DNA of 6,454 nt from Methanosarcinales archaeon (GTDB lineage Archaea > Halobacteriota > Syntropharchaeia > Alkanophagales > Methanospirareceae): the NCBI GenBank assembly GCA_009618475.1, contig WJOV01000040.1, positions 1-6,454 of the forward strand, in the 5' to 3' direction. Below the pieces are notes generated by a model. The model saw nothing but the letters and a program-made list of their open reading frames with translations. It did not search any database and had not been told where the DNA came from. Both the position numbers and the translations under genes were made by a program. Below, piece after piece: positions 1 to 5,710 of the stretch (positions are counted from its first letter, which is position 1; the number at the start of each line of letters is the position of its first letter).

Positions 1-1
1 C

Positions 2-1669
2 ACTGTGACAGGAACGGGAAGACCGTGGACAACCGACTATTCAAAGTCGAAGTTCATACTCTCCTTCGGGTGGGACCAGCCGGGGAAGGCTAAAAATGTT
101 CAGGCAAGGGATTTTATCGAGGCGAAGAGAAATGGAGCGCGGGTCGTGGTTTTAGATCCGAGATTTTCAGTCACAGCATCGAAAGCAGATGAGTGGATTC
201 CTATAAAACCAGGGACAGACCTTGCTTTTACGCTCGCGATGATAAACGTGATCGTGAACGAGGAGCTCTACGATAAAGAGTTTGTTGAGAATTACACCTC
301 TGGACTTGATAAGCTTGATGATTTCATCCAGGAGTACACGCCAGAGTGGGCATCCGGGATAACAGACATTCCTGCCGATACAATAGCAAGGGTAGCGAGG
401 GAGTTTGCTACCACAAGACCTGCGGTTGTTGCCACGCACAAGAGGGATGCAGGAGGTCCGAATTATGCGAACAGTTGGAGGTTATCGCATGCAGAAGTCA
501 TCCTGAATGCGTTGGTCGGTGCAATAGACAGAGAAGGGGGCGTTATATTTGAGAGGAAACCGAAGCTGCCCAATTTTGGAGAATACTTCGGGATACCGTC
601 ATATCCGGAGAGTGTAAAGGGAGAGAGGATAGATGGATTGGAGAAGTTCCCCATACTCTATAAGACCGGGAAAGCGTCATTTCCCACATTCGTTGAGGGG
701 GTGTTGGAAGAGAGACCTTATCCAATCAAGGCGGCGCTATTTTGGAAATACAACGTCTTAGCCTTCACGGACACAAGCAAGCTCATAGAGGCGTTGAAGA
801 AGCTTGAGTTCATTGCTGTGATTGATATACTTCCAACAGAGATTATAGAGATGGCAGATGTCATACTCCCGGATCGAACATATCTTGAGGGTAGCGGCGT
901 TGGTGTAAGGACATACTTCGCGAAGTACCCGCAGGTTGCGATCAAACAGCCGGTTGTGAAGCCACTATACGAAACCAAAGGCACGAGTTCGATACTAATA
1001 GAGATTGGAAGAAGAATGGGTCTTGATGAGTATTTCCCCGAGGGGGCGAGCGGGAAATCCTGGAACGAGGGACAGCTAAATGCCCTTGGGACTTCTTTCG
1101 AGGAGATGAAGGAAAGTCCGACAGGTATCTGGAGCGATAAAAAGCCGTTTGTTCCAAAAGAGGAGTTCGGTACACCGTCCAAGAAGATAGAGCTATATTC
1201 GCAGGTCTTCGAGGAGAACGGATACGATCCCCTTCCCGCATGGGCACCAAAAAGGGATTTGCCAAGCAATGAATACCCATACTACCTGATAGTAACGAGA
1301 AAGCCTTTTGAGAAGATGACGCAGAGCCAGAACGATCCTATTTTAAGGGAGATATATCCGGAGAACAGAGCATTGATGAACAGAACGACTGCACAGAGCC
1401 TTGGGATAAGGAATGGAGAATACGTTTACGTGGAATCAAGAGCAGGAAAGATAAGAGTCAAAGCAGAGCTGACAGAGGGGATAAGACCAGACTGCGTCTG
1501 TGTGGATCATGGATTCGGGCACTGGAGTAAAGAGCTGAGCGTTGCATACGGAATTGGAGGAAATGACGGTGACCTGATACCGCTCGTTACGCTCGATGAG
1601 GCACTTGAGCGAAAGGACCCTTCATTGGGTGCATGTATGAGCGATGTATGTGTGAAGGTATATACGTAG
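2..1669 (+). CDS. Molybdopterin oxidoreductase catalytic subunit, PsrA/PhsA/ArrA-like (5' partial)
   Basis: Catalytic subunit of a molybdenum or tungsten enzyme of the DMSO reductase superfamily. The frame is open through the left edge, so the GTG at 5 is an internal valine and not a start. About 555 residues are present. The family usually has 700-850, so the N-terminal [4Fe-4S] motif, any Tat signal and the usual metal-ligand residue are outside the window. Visible family features, numbered from the GTG at 5, are the cofactor-binding fold with 'GARVVVLDPRFSVTASKAD' (residues ~44-62), 'HKRDAGGPNYANSW' followed by 'LNALVGAIDREGG', 'ADVILPDRTYLEG', and a C-terminal dinucleotide-binding domain (~425-550) with 'NRTTAQSLGIRNGEYV' and 'DHGFGHWSKELSVAYG'. 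The latter pattern resembles polysulfide, thiosulfate and arsenate reductases more than DmsA, as judged from memory. The iron-sulfur and DmsC-type genes follow directly, so this is a three-subunit membrane enzyme. The class is secure; the substrate is not. Confidence 0.92.
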   Translation, partial: TVTGTGRPWTTDYSKSKFILSFGWDQPGKAKNVQARDFIEAKRNGARVVVLDPRFSVTASKADEWIPIKPGTDLAFTLAMINVIVNEELYDKEFVENYTSGLDKLDDFIQEYTPEWASGITDIPADTIARVAREFATTRPAVVATHKRDAGGPNYANSWRLSHAEVILNALVGAIDREGGVIFERKPKLPNFGEYFGIPSYPESVKGERIDGLEKFPILYKTGKASFPTFVEGVLEERPYPIKAALFWKYNVLAFTDTSKLIEALKKLEFIAVIDILPTEIIEMADVILPDRTYLEGSGVGVRTYFAKYPQVAIKQPVVKPLYETKGTSSILIEIGRRMGLDEYFPEGASGKSWNEGQLNALGTSFEEMKESPTGIWSDKKPFVPKEEFGTPSKKIELYSQVFEENGYDPLPAWAPKRDLPSNEYPYYLIVTRKPFEKMTQSQNDPILREIYPENRALMNRTTAQSLGIRNGEYVYVESRAGKIRVKAELTEGIRPDCVCVDHGFGHWSKELSVAYGIGGNDGDLIPLVTLDEALERKDPSLGACMSDVCVKVYT

Positions 1670-1676
1670 GAGGTGA
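1669..1676 (+). promoter_or_regulatory. Ribosome binding site that sets the iron-sulfur subunit start
   Basis: GGAGGTGA begins at the last base of the upstream stop codon and lies 5 bases before ATG 1682. The in-frame GTG at 1673 lies inside this site and so cannot be the start. Translation of the two genes is probably coupled. Confidence 0.85.
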
Positions 1677-1681
1677 TAAAA

Positions 1682-2194
1682 ATGGCGGGATTCATAGTTA
1701 TAAAAGAAGATTGTATCAACTGCAAAGCATGTGAGGTTACTTGCAAGATAAGGAACGAGGTCCCTATTGGCGTAAGGAGGAGACAGGTGATCGAGATAGA
1801 AGAGGGAGAATTCCCAAATGTCACGAAGAAATTCGTCTCTATGGCATGTATGCACTGCGAGAAGCCTTTTTGCGAAATTGCCTGTCCAGTAAAGGCGATC
1901 TACAAGAGGGCGGATGGTGTCGTGCTCAACGACAAAGACAGGTGTATAGGGTGCGGATACTGCGGCTGGGCATGCCCCTTCGGCGCCCCTCAATATCCGG
2001 AAACCGGCGATCTCAAGGGAATCATGGACAAATGCACTTATTGCGTTATACCGTTCCACCAGAAGGACGAGGCAGGTAACCCGATAATAAGACCAGCAGA
2101 GCCTGCTTGCGGTACGGATTGCACCACAGGTGCTTTGCAAAAACAGGGGGATGGGGGACTGATGAAGAAGGTAGCGGCTGCGAGGAAGATGTAG
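1682..2194 (+). CDS. Four-cluster [4Fe-4S] electron-transfer subunit (DmsB/PsrB/ArrB type)
   Basis: Iron-sulfur subunit that carries electrons between the membrane anchor and the molybdenum subunit. The 170-residue product has 16 cysteines in four groups: C11, C14, C17, C21; C56, C59, C64, C68; C88, C91, C94, C98; and C118, C121, C143, C147. The last group has the CxxC-x21-CxxxC spacing typical of this family, so four cubane clusters are expected. The length is in the range of short DmsB/PsrB/ArrB proteins. No signal peptide is visible. If the enzyme faces outward, this subunit would be co-exported with the Tat-carrying catalytic subunit, as known for the family. ATG 1682 is chosen because of the strong upstream ribosome binding site. 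The gene starts 12 bases after the catalytic-subunit stop and ends 20 bases before the membrane anchor gene, which is the standard catalytic, iron-sulfur, anchor order. Confidence 0.95.
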   Translation: MAGFIVIKEDCINCKACEVTCKIRNEVPIGVRRRQVIEIEEGEFPNVTKKFVSMACMHCEKPFCEIACPVKAIYKRADGVVLNDKDRCIGCGYCGWACPFGAPQYPETGDLKGIMDKCTYCVIPFHQKDEAGNPIIRPAEPACGTDCTTGALQKQGDGGLMKKVAAARKM

Positions 2195-2214
2195 TATGGG
2201 GGTGTAGATAGAAT

Positions 2215-3180
2215 ATGAGTCATATAGCATACATAGTATTCACGGTATTCAGTCAGATGGCGGTTGGCGCACTGATAGCAATGGTCATCGCGGACTTTCT
2301 CGCAAAAGATAAAGCGGCGTTGAAGTTCTTTGAGACCGGGGCATGGGTAAGCGTCCCGGTCGCAGTAATTGGTCTGATTGCTGTGCTCTCACACGAGGCA
2401 CGACCAATCCAAGCTATGATGACGATGAATTCGAACCTTGCTACGTCGTGGCTGAGCAGAGAGTCCTTAGCATTGACGGTGTTTGTAGTCTTAGCGGTGA
2501 TATATACAGTGTTGTGGCTATTTGAGCCAGAATACGGCAGTCTCAGGAGAATACCGCTAATACCTAAAATAGCAAAGCCTTTTATACCACTCAGGAAGGT
2601 TGTTGGTGTCATATCCGCCATTGTGGGTGTTGCGTTCCTCAGTGTGACTGCGAAGACATATATGATGGTGGGACTGCCTGCGATGAACCAGATCACAACA
2701 CCGCTGTTCTTCCTCGTTACCGCTCTGCTCGTGGGCGTAACGGCAGTAGCAGCAGTTCTTTCTTTGAAATACATGATTAAGAAAGAAACAGTGGAACCAT
2801 TGGCTCGCTACCTTTGGGCTACGTGGGGGATTGCGCTGGTACTGGTAATAGTGCTGGTGTTTGTGCTGTTTGCAAACATATCTATGTTACAAATTGCCGA
2901 GACGAAAGCAGCAGGCATGGCACAACTGGAAACCCTAAAAAACATGTTACATGGTGATTACACTACGCTCTTCTGGGCACGTGTGGTAATAGGCGTTGTT
3001 CTGACTCTCGTATGTTTAGCAGTGCTTATATTGCCGCTGAAGAAAAAGGACATCTCTAAGGCATCGGTTCTTACATGCGCAGTGTTTGTATGTGCGCTAA
3101 TCGGCGAAATTCTGGGAAGGATAGTGTTCTTCGGTGCGAACGTGCCACTCAGTGAAGTCATGCCATACATCCTACCATAA
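2215..3180 (+). CDS. dmsC: DmsC-type membrane anchor subunit
   Basis: Integral membrane subunit that anchors the molybdoenzyme and exchanges electrons with a membrane carrier such as a quinone or methanophenazine. The 321-residue product has eight hydrophobic segments, at about residues 5-28, 44-60, 83-104, 131-153, 162-186, 200-222, 254-276 and 285-308. It follows the DmsC pattern closely. The N-terminal 'IVFTVFSQMAVGALI' corresponds to the E. coli DmsC start, 'LSHEARPIQAMMTMNSNLAT' followed by 'LSRES' matches the LHLGSP...LSNE region, and 'GEILGRIVFFG' near the C-terminus matches GELIGRGVFYG. These matches are recalled rather than computed, and they favour DmsC over the related NrfD/PsrC family. 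The start ATG follows a G-rich site (GGGGGTG, 2198-2204) 10 bases upstream. It is the last gene of its operon, with a hairpin terminator right after it. No TorD/DmsD-like maturation chaperone gene is present in the window. Confidence 0.9.
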   Translation: MSHIAYIVFTVFSQMAVGALIAMVIADFLAKDKAALKFFETGAWVSVPVAVIGLIAVLSHEARPIQAMMTMNSNLATSWLSRESLALTVFVVLAVIYTVLWLFEPEYGSLRRIPLIPKIAKPFIPLRKVVGVISAIVGVAFLSVTAKTYMMVGLPAMNQITTPLFFLVTALLVGVTAVAAVLSLKYMIKKETVEPLARYLWATWGIALVLVIVLVFVLFANISMLQIAETKAAGMAQLETLKNMLHGDYTTLFWARVVIGVVLTLVCLAVLILPLKKKDISKASVLTCAVFVCALIGEILGRIVFFGANVPLSEVMPYILP

Positions 3181-3192
3181 TAAAAAAAGAAA

Positions 3193-3228
3193 AAGGTTGT
3201 GGAAACAACCTTAATCTTTCATTTTTTT
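3193..3228 (+). terminator. Hairpin plus T-run terminator after the molybdoenzyme operon
   Basis: AAGGTTGT (3193-3200) pairs perfectly with ACAACCTT (3205-3212) around a GGAA loop of the GNRA type. A T-rich stretch ending in seven Ts (3222-3228) follows. T-runs terminate archaeal transcription. The position 13 bases after the anchor stop codon and before a new promoter fits an operon boundary. Confidence 0.7.
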
Positions 3229-3231
3229 ACA

Positions 3232-3243
3232 AATTAATATAAC
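3232..3243 (+). promoter_or_regulatory. Probable TATA box for the first arsR gene
   Basis: The AT-rich AATTAATATAAC contains TTAATATA at 3234-3241, which lies 21-28 bases before ATG 3262. No Shine-Dalgarno sequence precedes that ATG. Archaeal TATA boxes sit about 25 bases before the transcript start, so the mRNA would begin at or next to the start codon, making it leaderless. Inferred from spacing and composition only. Confidence 0.5.
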
Positions 3244-3261
3244 CAAAATAATGCTTATAAT

Positions 3262-3603
3262 ATGGGTGCAATACCTCCTTCTTATGACATATCATCGGAG
3301 ATATTGGAAAAAGTAAGAAGCCTCGTAAAAGAGGACGTTGAAGACATAACGTTTATTTTCAAGGTCTTATCTGATCCGATTAGGATAGGGATATTAAAGG
3401 CATTGAATGCCGACGACCTCTGTGTATGCATTTTTGTTGAAGTGACGGATCAAAAATATTCCGCACTATCTTACCACCTCAAATTACTTAAAGATGCGGA
3501 TTTAGTGGATTACCGGAAGAAAGGTAAATTTTTAATATATAGCCTGACGGGGTTGGGAAGGAAGGTATTGGATATAGTCATGGAAGTAAAAAAATCGCTA
3601 TAA
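3262..3603 (+). CDS. arsR: ArsR/SmtB-family repressor with CVC metal site
   Basis: Metalloid- or metal-responsive winged-helix repressor of 113 residues. The core runs from about residue 30 to 105. 'FKVLSDPIRIGILKAL' is the first conserved helix, 'DLCVC' (Cys54, Cys56) is the ArsR-type alpha-3 ligand motif, 'YSALSYHLKLLKDADLV' is the recognition helix, and 'KKGKFLIYSLT' is the wing. In E. coli ArsR, known from the family, the ELCVCDLC motif supplies three thiols. Here the third position is valine, and Cys54 and Cys56 are the only cysteines in the protein, so each subunit has two thiol ligands. The gene stands alone between a terminator and a separate promoter region, and is probably leaderless. 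It is about half identical by hand alignment to the second ArsR at 5694-6092, including the 'PPSY' lead-in. Likely targets are its own promoter and the nearby 3604-3700 promoter region. The true inducer (arsenite, antimonite, cadmium or another thiophile) is unknown. Confidence 0.93.
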   Translation: MGAIPPSYDISSEILEKVRSLVKEDVEDITFIFKVLSDPIRIGILKALNADDLCVCIFVEVTDQKYSALSYHLKLLKDADLVDYRKKGKFLIYSLTGLGRKVLDIVMEVKKSL

Positions 3604-3617
3604 TCGCCCCGTGTAAT

Positions 3618-3680
3618 TTATTTCAAATTTACTGCCTACCTAAATATAACATAAGATATTTAAAATATATTTGAAATGAA
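3618..3680. repeat. Inverted repeat pair around an AT-rich promoter region
   Basis: TTATTTCAAATTTA (3618-3631) and TATATTTGAAATGA (about 3667-3680) are inverted copies. They share the perfect 9-base core ATTTCAAAT/ATTTGAAAT, and about 12 of 14 positions match after reverse complementing one arm. The arms are separated by about 35-40 bases and bracket the TATA-like sequences upstream of the corrinoid-protein operon. They could be two operator half-sites or a loop-forming operator for an ArsR or for the MtrA-winged-helix protein. Low-complexity AT content makes chance similarity possible. Confidence 0.4.
3641..3670 (+). promoter_or_regulatory. Candidate promoter of the corrinoid protein-permease operon
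   Basis: Two TATA-like stretches lie in this segment: TAAATATAAC (3641-3650) and TTTAAAATATAT (3659-3670). The first shares the AATATAAC core with the box before the first arsR gene. Transcription would start roughly at 3670-3692, leaving a leader of about 80-100 bases before the ATG at 3772. No other promoter-like AT-rich stretch is seen before the downstream genes, which are tightly packed. The choice between the two boxes is not settled. Confidence 0.45.
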
Positions 3681-3682
3681 AA

Positions 3683-3766
3683 ATGAGAACGGAAAAGGGG
3701 AAGGATAGAATCCCGGAAGAAGTCAGCGCTTTAAGGCGGGCTTTAGATAATCCAATAACGAGGTAA
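3683..3766 (+). CDS. Possible 27-residue leader peptide (hypothetical)
   Basis: A short frame encodes 27 residues. It starts MRTEKGKDRIPEEVSALRR and continues ALDNPITR. It is charged and predicted to be largely helical, and I recognise no family. It lies in the leader of the operon, in a different frame from the next gene. Its stop codon TAA (3764-3766) overlaps the end of the GAGGT ribosome binding site of that gene, an arrangement that would allow translational coupling. No Shine-Dalgarno sequence precedes its ATG, and an ORF of this length can occur by chance. Confidence 0.22.
   Translation: MRTEKGKDRIPEEVSALRRALDNPITR
3760..3764 (+). promoter_or_regulatory. Ribosome binding site of the MtrA-like gene
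   Basis: GAGGT lies 7 bases before ATG 3772 and supports that start. In the same frame there is no upstream ATG, GTG or TTG between the stop TAA at 3748-3750 and this ATG. Confidence 0.65.
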
Positions 3767-3771
3767 AAAGC

Positions 3772-4647
3772 ATGCTTAAAGTAAAGCCACCTGACGAATA
3801 CCCACCGGAGGCGGGGAGATACGCAAGAGGGAATGACTATTCGCCTGTTGCGGTATGCGTTATACTCAATACATTTGACTTTAAGATACCAGATGAGCTT
3901 GAAGAGCTTGTGATGGCTGCTTTGGATGCCGGCGCGGCTTTGGCAGGGATGCTTCAGACCGAGAACATTGGAATTGAAAAGATGGTGTGTAACCTGGTTG
4001 CGAACCCTAACATCAGATATTTGGCAGTCTGTGGTGAGGAATCGTTTGGTCACTTAGTAGGCGATGCGGTCGTTTCGTTAGCGAAAAACGGGGTAGATGA
4101 GAAGAGGCAAATTATCGGAGCTAAAGCACCTACGCCATACCTGTATAATCTGCCATTAGAAGTAATTGAGAGATTCAAACAGCAGATAACCGTTTTATAT
4201 CTGGTGGGCTGCGTGGATAAGGCGGTAGTTTCAGAGGCAGTGAAGTGCTGTTATCAAGAGAATCTAACGGATTTTTCATATAAGGCGGAGATGTATCGGC
4301 TTTATGACCCGGGGGCTTTTGGGGAGCCACTCATTCATAAAATCATCTGGAAGGTGAAGAAGCCTTGGCTGGCACAAGGAGAAAGAAAACAGCCCTTTCT
4401 TGCGATGAAGGACGTGATGGATGTAAGAATGAATAAGAAGCGGAGGGGTATTATAAAATACCTGAGTGGAGTTATGCAGGTGCATAAAATAGAGATAAAG
4501 GATATTTTCGCTCTTTCTGATTGGGAATTGGATTTTCATCTCGGTATGCTGAAGAAAGGTGATTTCGTGGATATATACGAGGATGTGGTGATGATAACAG
4601 AGGAAGGGGTATATTTGGCAGAGATGCTGAAGGGAGAGATGGGATAA
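3772..4647 (+). CDS. MtrA-like corrinoid protein with C-terminal winged-helix-like domain
   Basis: The 291-residue product has two parts. Residues ~12-185 match the soluble corrinoid-binding domain of MtrA, a subunit of tetrahydromethanopterin S-methyltransferase. Landmarks are 'SPVAVCVILNT', 'DAGAALAGMLQTENIGIEKM', 'NPNIRYLAVCGEESFGHLVG', 'RQIIGAKAPTPYLYN', 'VIERFKQQI' and 'DPGAF'. His94 aligns with the MtrA histidine known to be the cobalt ligand (His84 in Methanothermobacter marburgensis), so cobamide binding is plausible. Genuine MtrA ends in a membrane helix, which is absent. Instead, residues ~207-290 are hydrophilic and read as a winged helix: 'RRGIIKYLSGV' (helix 1), 'IEIKDIFALS' (helix 2), 'DWELDFHLGMLKKGDFV' (recognition helix), 'VVMITEEGV' (wing), then a final helix. 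No mtrB-H genes adjoin it. It heads an operon with permeases, ArsR and a thioredoxin, the first permease ATG being 2 bases after its stop. I infer a corrinoid-dependent regulator or methyl carrier. The MtrA homology is strong; the DNA-binding role rests on sequence pattern only. Confidence 0.85.
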   Translation: MLKVKPPDEYPPEAGRYARGNDYSPVAVCVILNTFDFKIPDELEELVMAALDAGAALAGMLQTENIGIEKMVCNLVANPNIRYLAVCGEESFGHLVGDAVVSLAKNGVDEKRQIIGAKAPTPYLYNLPLEVIERFKQQITVLYLVGCVDKAVVSEAVKCCYQENLTDFSYKAEMYRLYDPGAFGEPLIHKIIWKVKKPWLAQGERKQPFLAMKDVMDVRMNKKRRGIIKYLSGVMQVHKIEIKDIFALSDWELDFHLGMLKKGDFVDIYEDVVMITEEGVYLAEMLKGEMG

Positions 4648-4649
4648 AA

Positions 4650-5132
4650 ATGAATCCGACTATTATTCTCATAAACCTTTTTGCTATCGGGTGCCTTATT
4701 TTTGCTTTTACTAAGGACAGAGCAAAAACGAAGCAATCAGTAGAAGTAGCGGTAAAATCATTCTTCCGCATTCTACCCCCTGTTCTTATCATTATAATCC
4801 TCATAGGTCTGCTTTTAGGCTTCGTGCCGCCGAGTGAAATCTCTAAGGTTATAGGTGAGCAATCAGGGTTCAGCGGAGTACTACTTATCGCATTATTGGG
4901 ATCAATACTGCATATTCAAGCGTTCATTTCATTTCCTTTAGCTGCGTCAATTCTTGAGAGCGGGGCATCAATTTCCGCGGTTGCCGCGTTCATTACCACA
5001 TTAACGATGGTCGGAACGGCTACGTTGCCATTGGAGATGCGAGAGCTGGGCAAGAAAATAGCTCTGCTTCGGAACGGGATAAGTTTCGTAATTGCAATTG
5101 TAATTGCGCTTATCATGGGTGTGATTCTATGA
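4650..5132 (+). CDS. Half-size permease, DUF318/ArsP-like (first of pair)
   Basis: Membrane protein of 160 residues with about five hydrophobic segments (residues 2-20, 37-59, 72-99, 108-129, 140-160). It matches one half of the PF03773 permease fold (DUF318, including ArsP organoarsenical exporters). 'ILPPVLIIIILIGLLLGFVP' is followed by 'VIGEQSGFSG' and then 'FISFPLAASILESGASISA', the position where full-length relatives have a CSC motif before the proline. Those cysteines are absent here. The equivalent stretch in the next gene has the same layout, so the two proteins are probably homologous halves that assemble together. The ATG lies 2 bases after the preceding stop, and its own stop overlaps the next start as ATGA. 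The substrate is unknown; metalloid or organometalloid efflux is suggested by the flanking arsR genes but not shown. Confidence 0.8.
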   Translation: MNPTIILINLFAIGCLIFAFTKDRAKTKQSVEVAVKSFFRILPPVLIIIILIGLLLGFVPPSEISKVIGEQSGFSGVLLIALLGSILHIQAFISFPLAASILESGASISAVAAFITTLTMVGTATLPLEMRELGKKIALLRNGISFVIAIVIALIMGVIL

Positions 5133-5710
5133 AAACAGAAGAAAGAGAAAGAGAAAAGCAGACAAACAAAGCAATGATAAGGGATTATCTTCTGTTAGGG
5201 GTAACTCTGACCTTTGCAGCAACCGTTCTATTGATATTCCCGGATAGATTAGATATTGTAACTACAACCTCCTGGGATTATTTTCTTGAAATGATGATGA
5301 TACTACCTGCGGTAATGGTGGTCATGGGGCTTTTTGCTGTTTGGGTCTCAAAAGAAACGATTGTGAAATACTTGGGTGAATCTTCGGGAATCAAAGGCAT
5401 TTTCCTTGCCATACTCGTTGGTGCATTGCCTACCGGGCCGTTATATGTGGCTTTTCCTATGGCGTCCTCGCTGCTCAAAAAGGGTGCTCGCATTTCCAAT
5501 ATCGTTATTTTTCTCTCGGCATGGGCATGTATAAAGCTCCCTCAGGAGCTGGTGGAACTTCAATTCCTTGGACTGAAATTTATGCTATCGCGACTTGTTT
5601 TGACGATTCTCTTCGTAACTCTCATGGGTGTGTCCATAGAATGGATGATTAAGTGGAGTGATAAGAAGACAAGCAACTCTACAGGAGGTGAAAATGGTGC
5701 AGGTATTTGA
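5129..5710 (+). CDS. Half-size permease, DUF318/ArsP-like (second of pair)
   Basis: Partner of the preceding permease, 193 residues long. It begins with about 19 highly charged, probably cytoplasmic residues (MKTEEREREK...). About five membrane segments follow, at residues 19-38, 49-73, 87-115, 122-145 and 151-174, and then a polar C-terminal tail. The central signature is 'MILPAVMVVMGLFAVWV', 'YLGESSGIKGIFLAILVGAL', 'GPLYVAFPMASSLLKKGARIS'. This lines up with the previous protein (ILPPV..., VIGEQSGFSG, FISFPLAASILESGASIS), showing they are related halves of one transporter. 'GPLYVAFP' occupies the place of the CSC motif of full-length PF03773 members. The start overlaps the first half's stop by 4 bases, so co-translation and 1:1 assembly are likely. 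The 3' end overlaps the second arsR gene. The transported substrate cannot be read from the sequence. Confidence 0.8.
   Translation: MKTEEREREKQTNKAMIRDYLLLGVTLTFAATVLLIFPDRLDIVTTTSWDYFLEMMMILPAVMVVMGLFAVWVSKETIVKYLGESSGIKGIFLAILVGALPTGPLYVAFPMASSLLKKGARISNIVIFLSAWACIKLPQELVELQFLGLKFMLSRLVLTILFVTLMGVSIEWMIKWSDKKTSNSTGGENGAGI
5684..5690 (+). promoter_or_regulatory. Ribosome binding site of the second arsR gene, inside the permease gene
   Basis: GGAGGTG lies 3 bases before ATG 5694 (5 from the GGAGG core) and 6 before an adjacent GTG at 5697. Either could be used. The site rules out the earlier in-frame ATG at 5658, which lacks one. It lies within the last codons of the permease gene, so the two genes are probably coupled. 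Confidence 0.75.

Noticed and set aside
718..1280. Two overlapping minus-strand open frames opposite the molybdoenzyme gene
   Set aside because: They mirror the codon structure of the catalytic subunit and resemble no protein family.
1673..1681. GTG start at 1673 for the iron-sulfur subunit
   Set aside because: This GTG is part of the Shine-Dalgarno sequence for the ATG at 1682, which gives the usual family N-terminus.
1622..2230. Long minus-strand open frame opposite the iron-sulfur subunit
   Set aside because: It lies entirely opposite a well-supported gene with 16 conserved cysteines and has no recognisable domain or start context. It is a shadow frame.
2253..2774. Minus-strand open frame opposite the DmsC-type gene
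   Set aside because: It is a threonine- and alanine-rich reverse reading of hydrophobic codons, with no family features.
3772..4647. Reading this gene as the ordinary MtrA subunit of the energy-conserving methyltransferase complex
   Set aside because: The C-terminal membrane helix is missing, a hydrophilic winged-helix-like tail replaces it, and no other mtr genes are adjacent.
5658..5693. Upstream ATG at 5658 for the second arsR
   Set aside because: It has no ribosome binding site and lies deeper in the permease gene, whereas GGAGGTG directly precedes ATG 5694.
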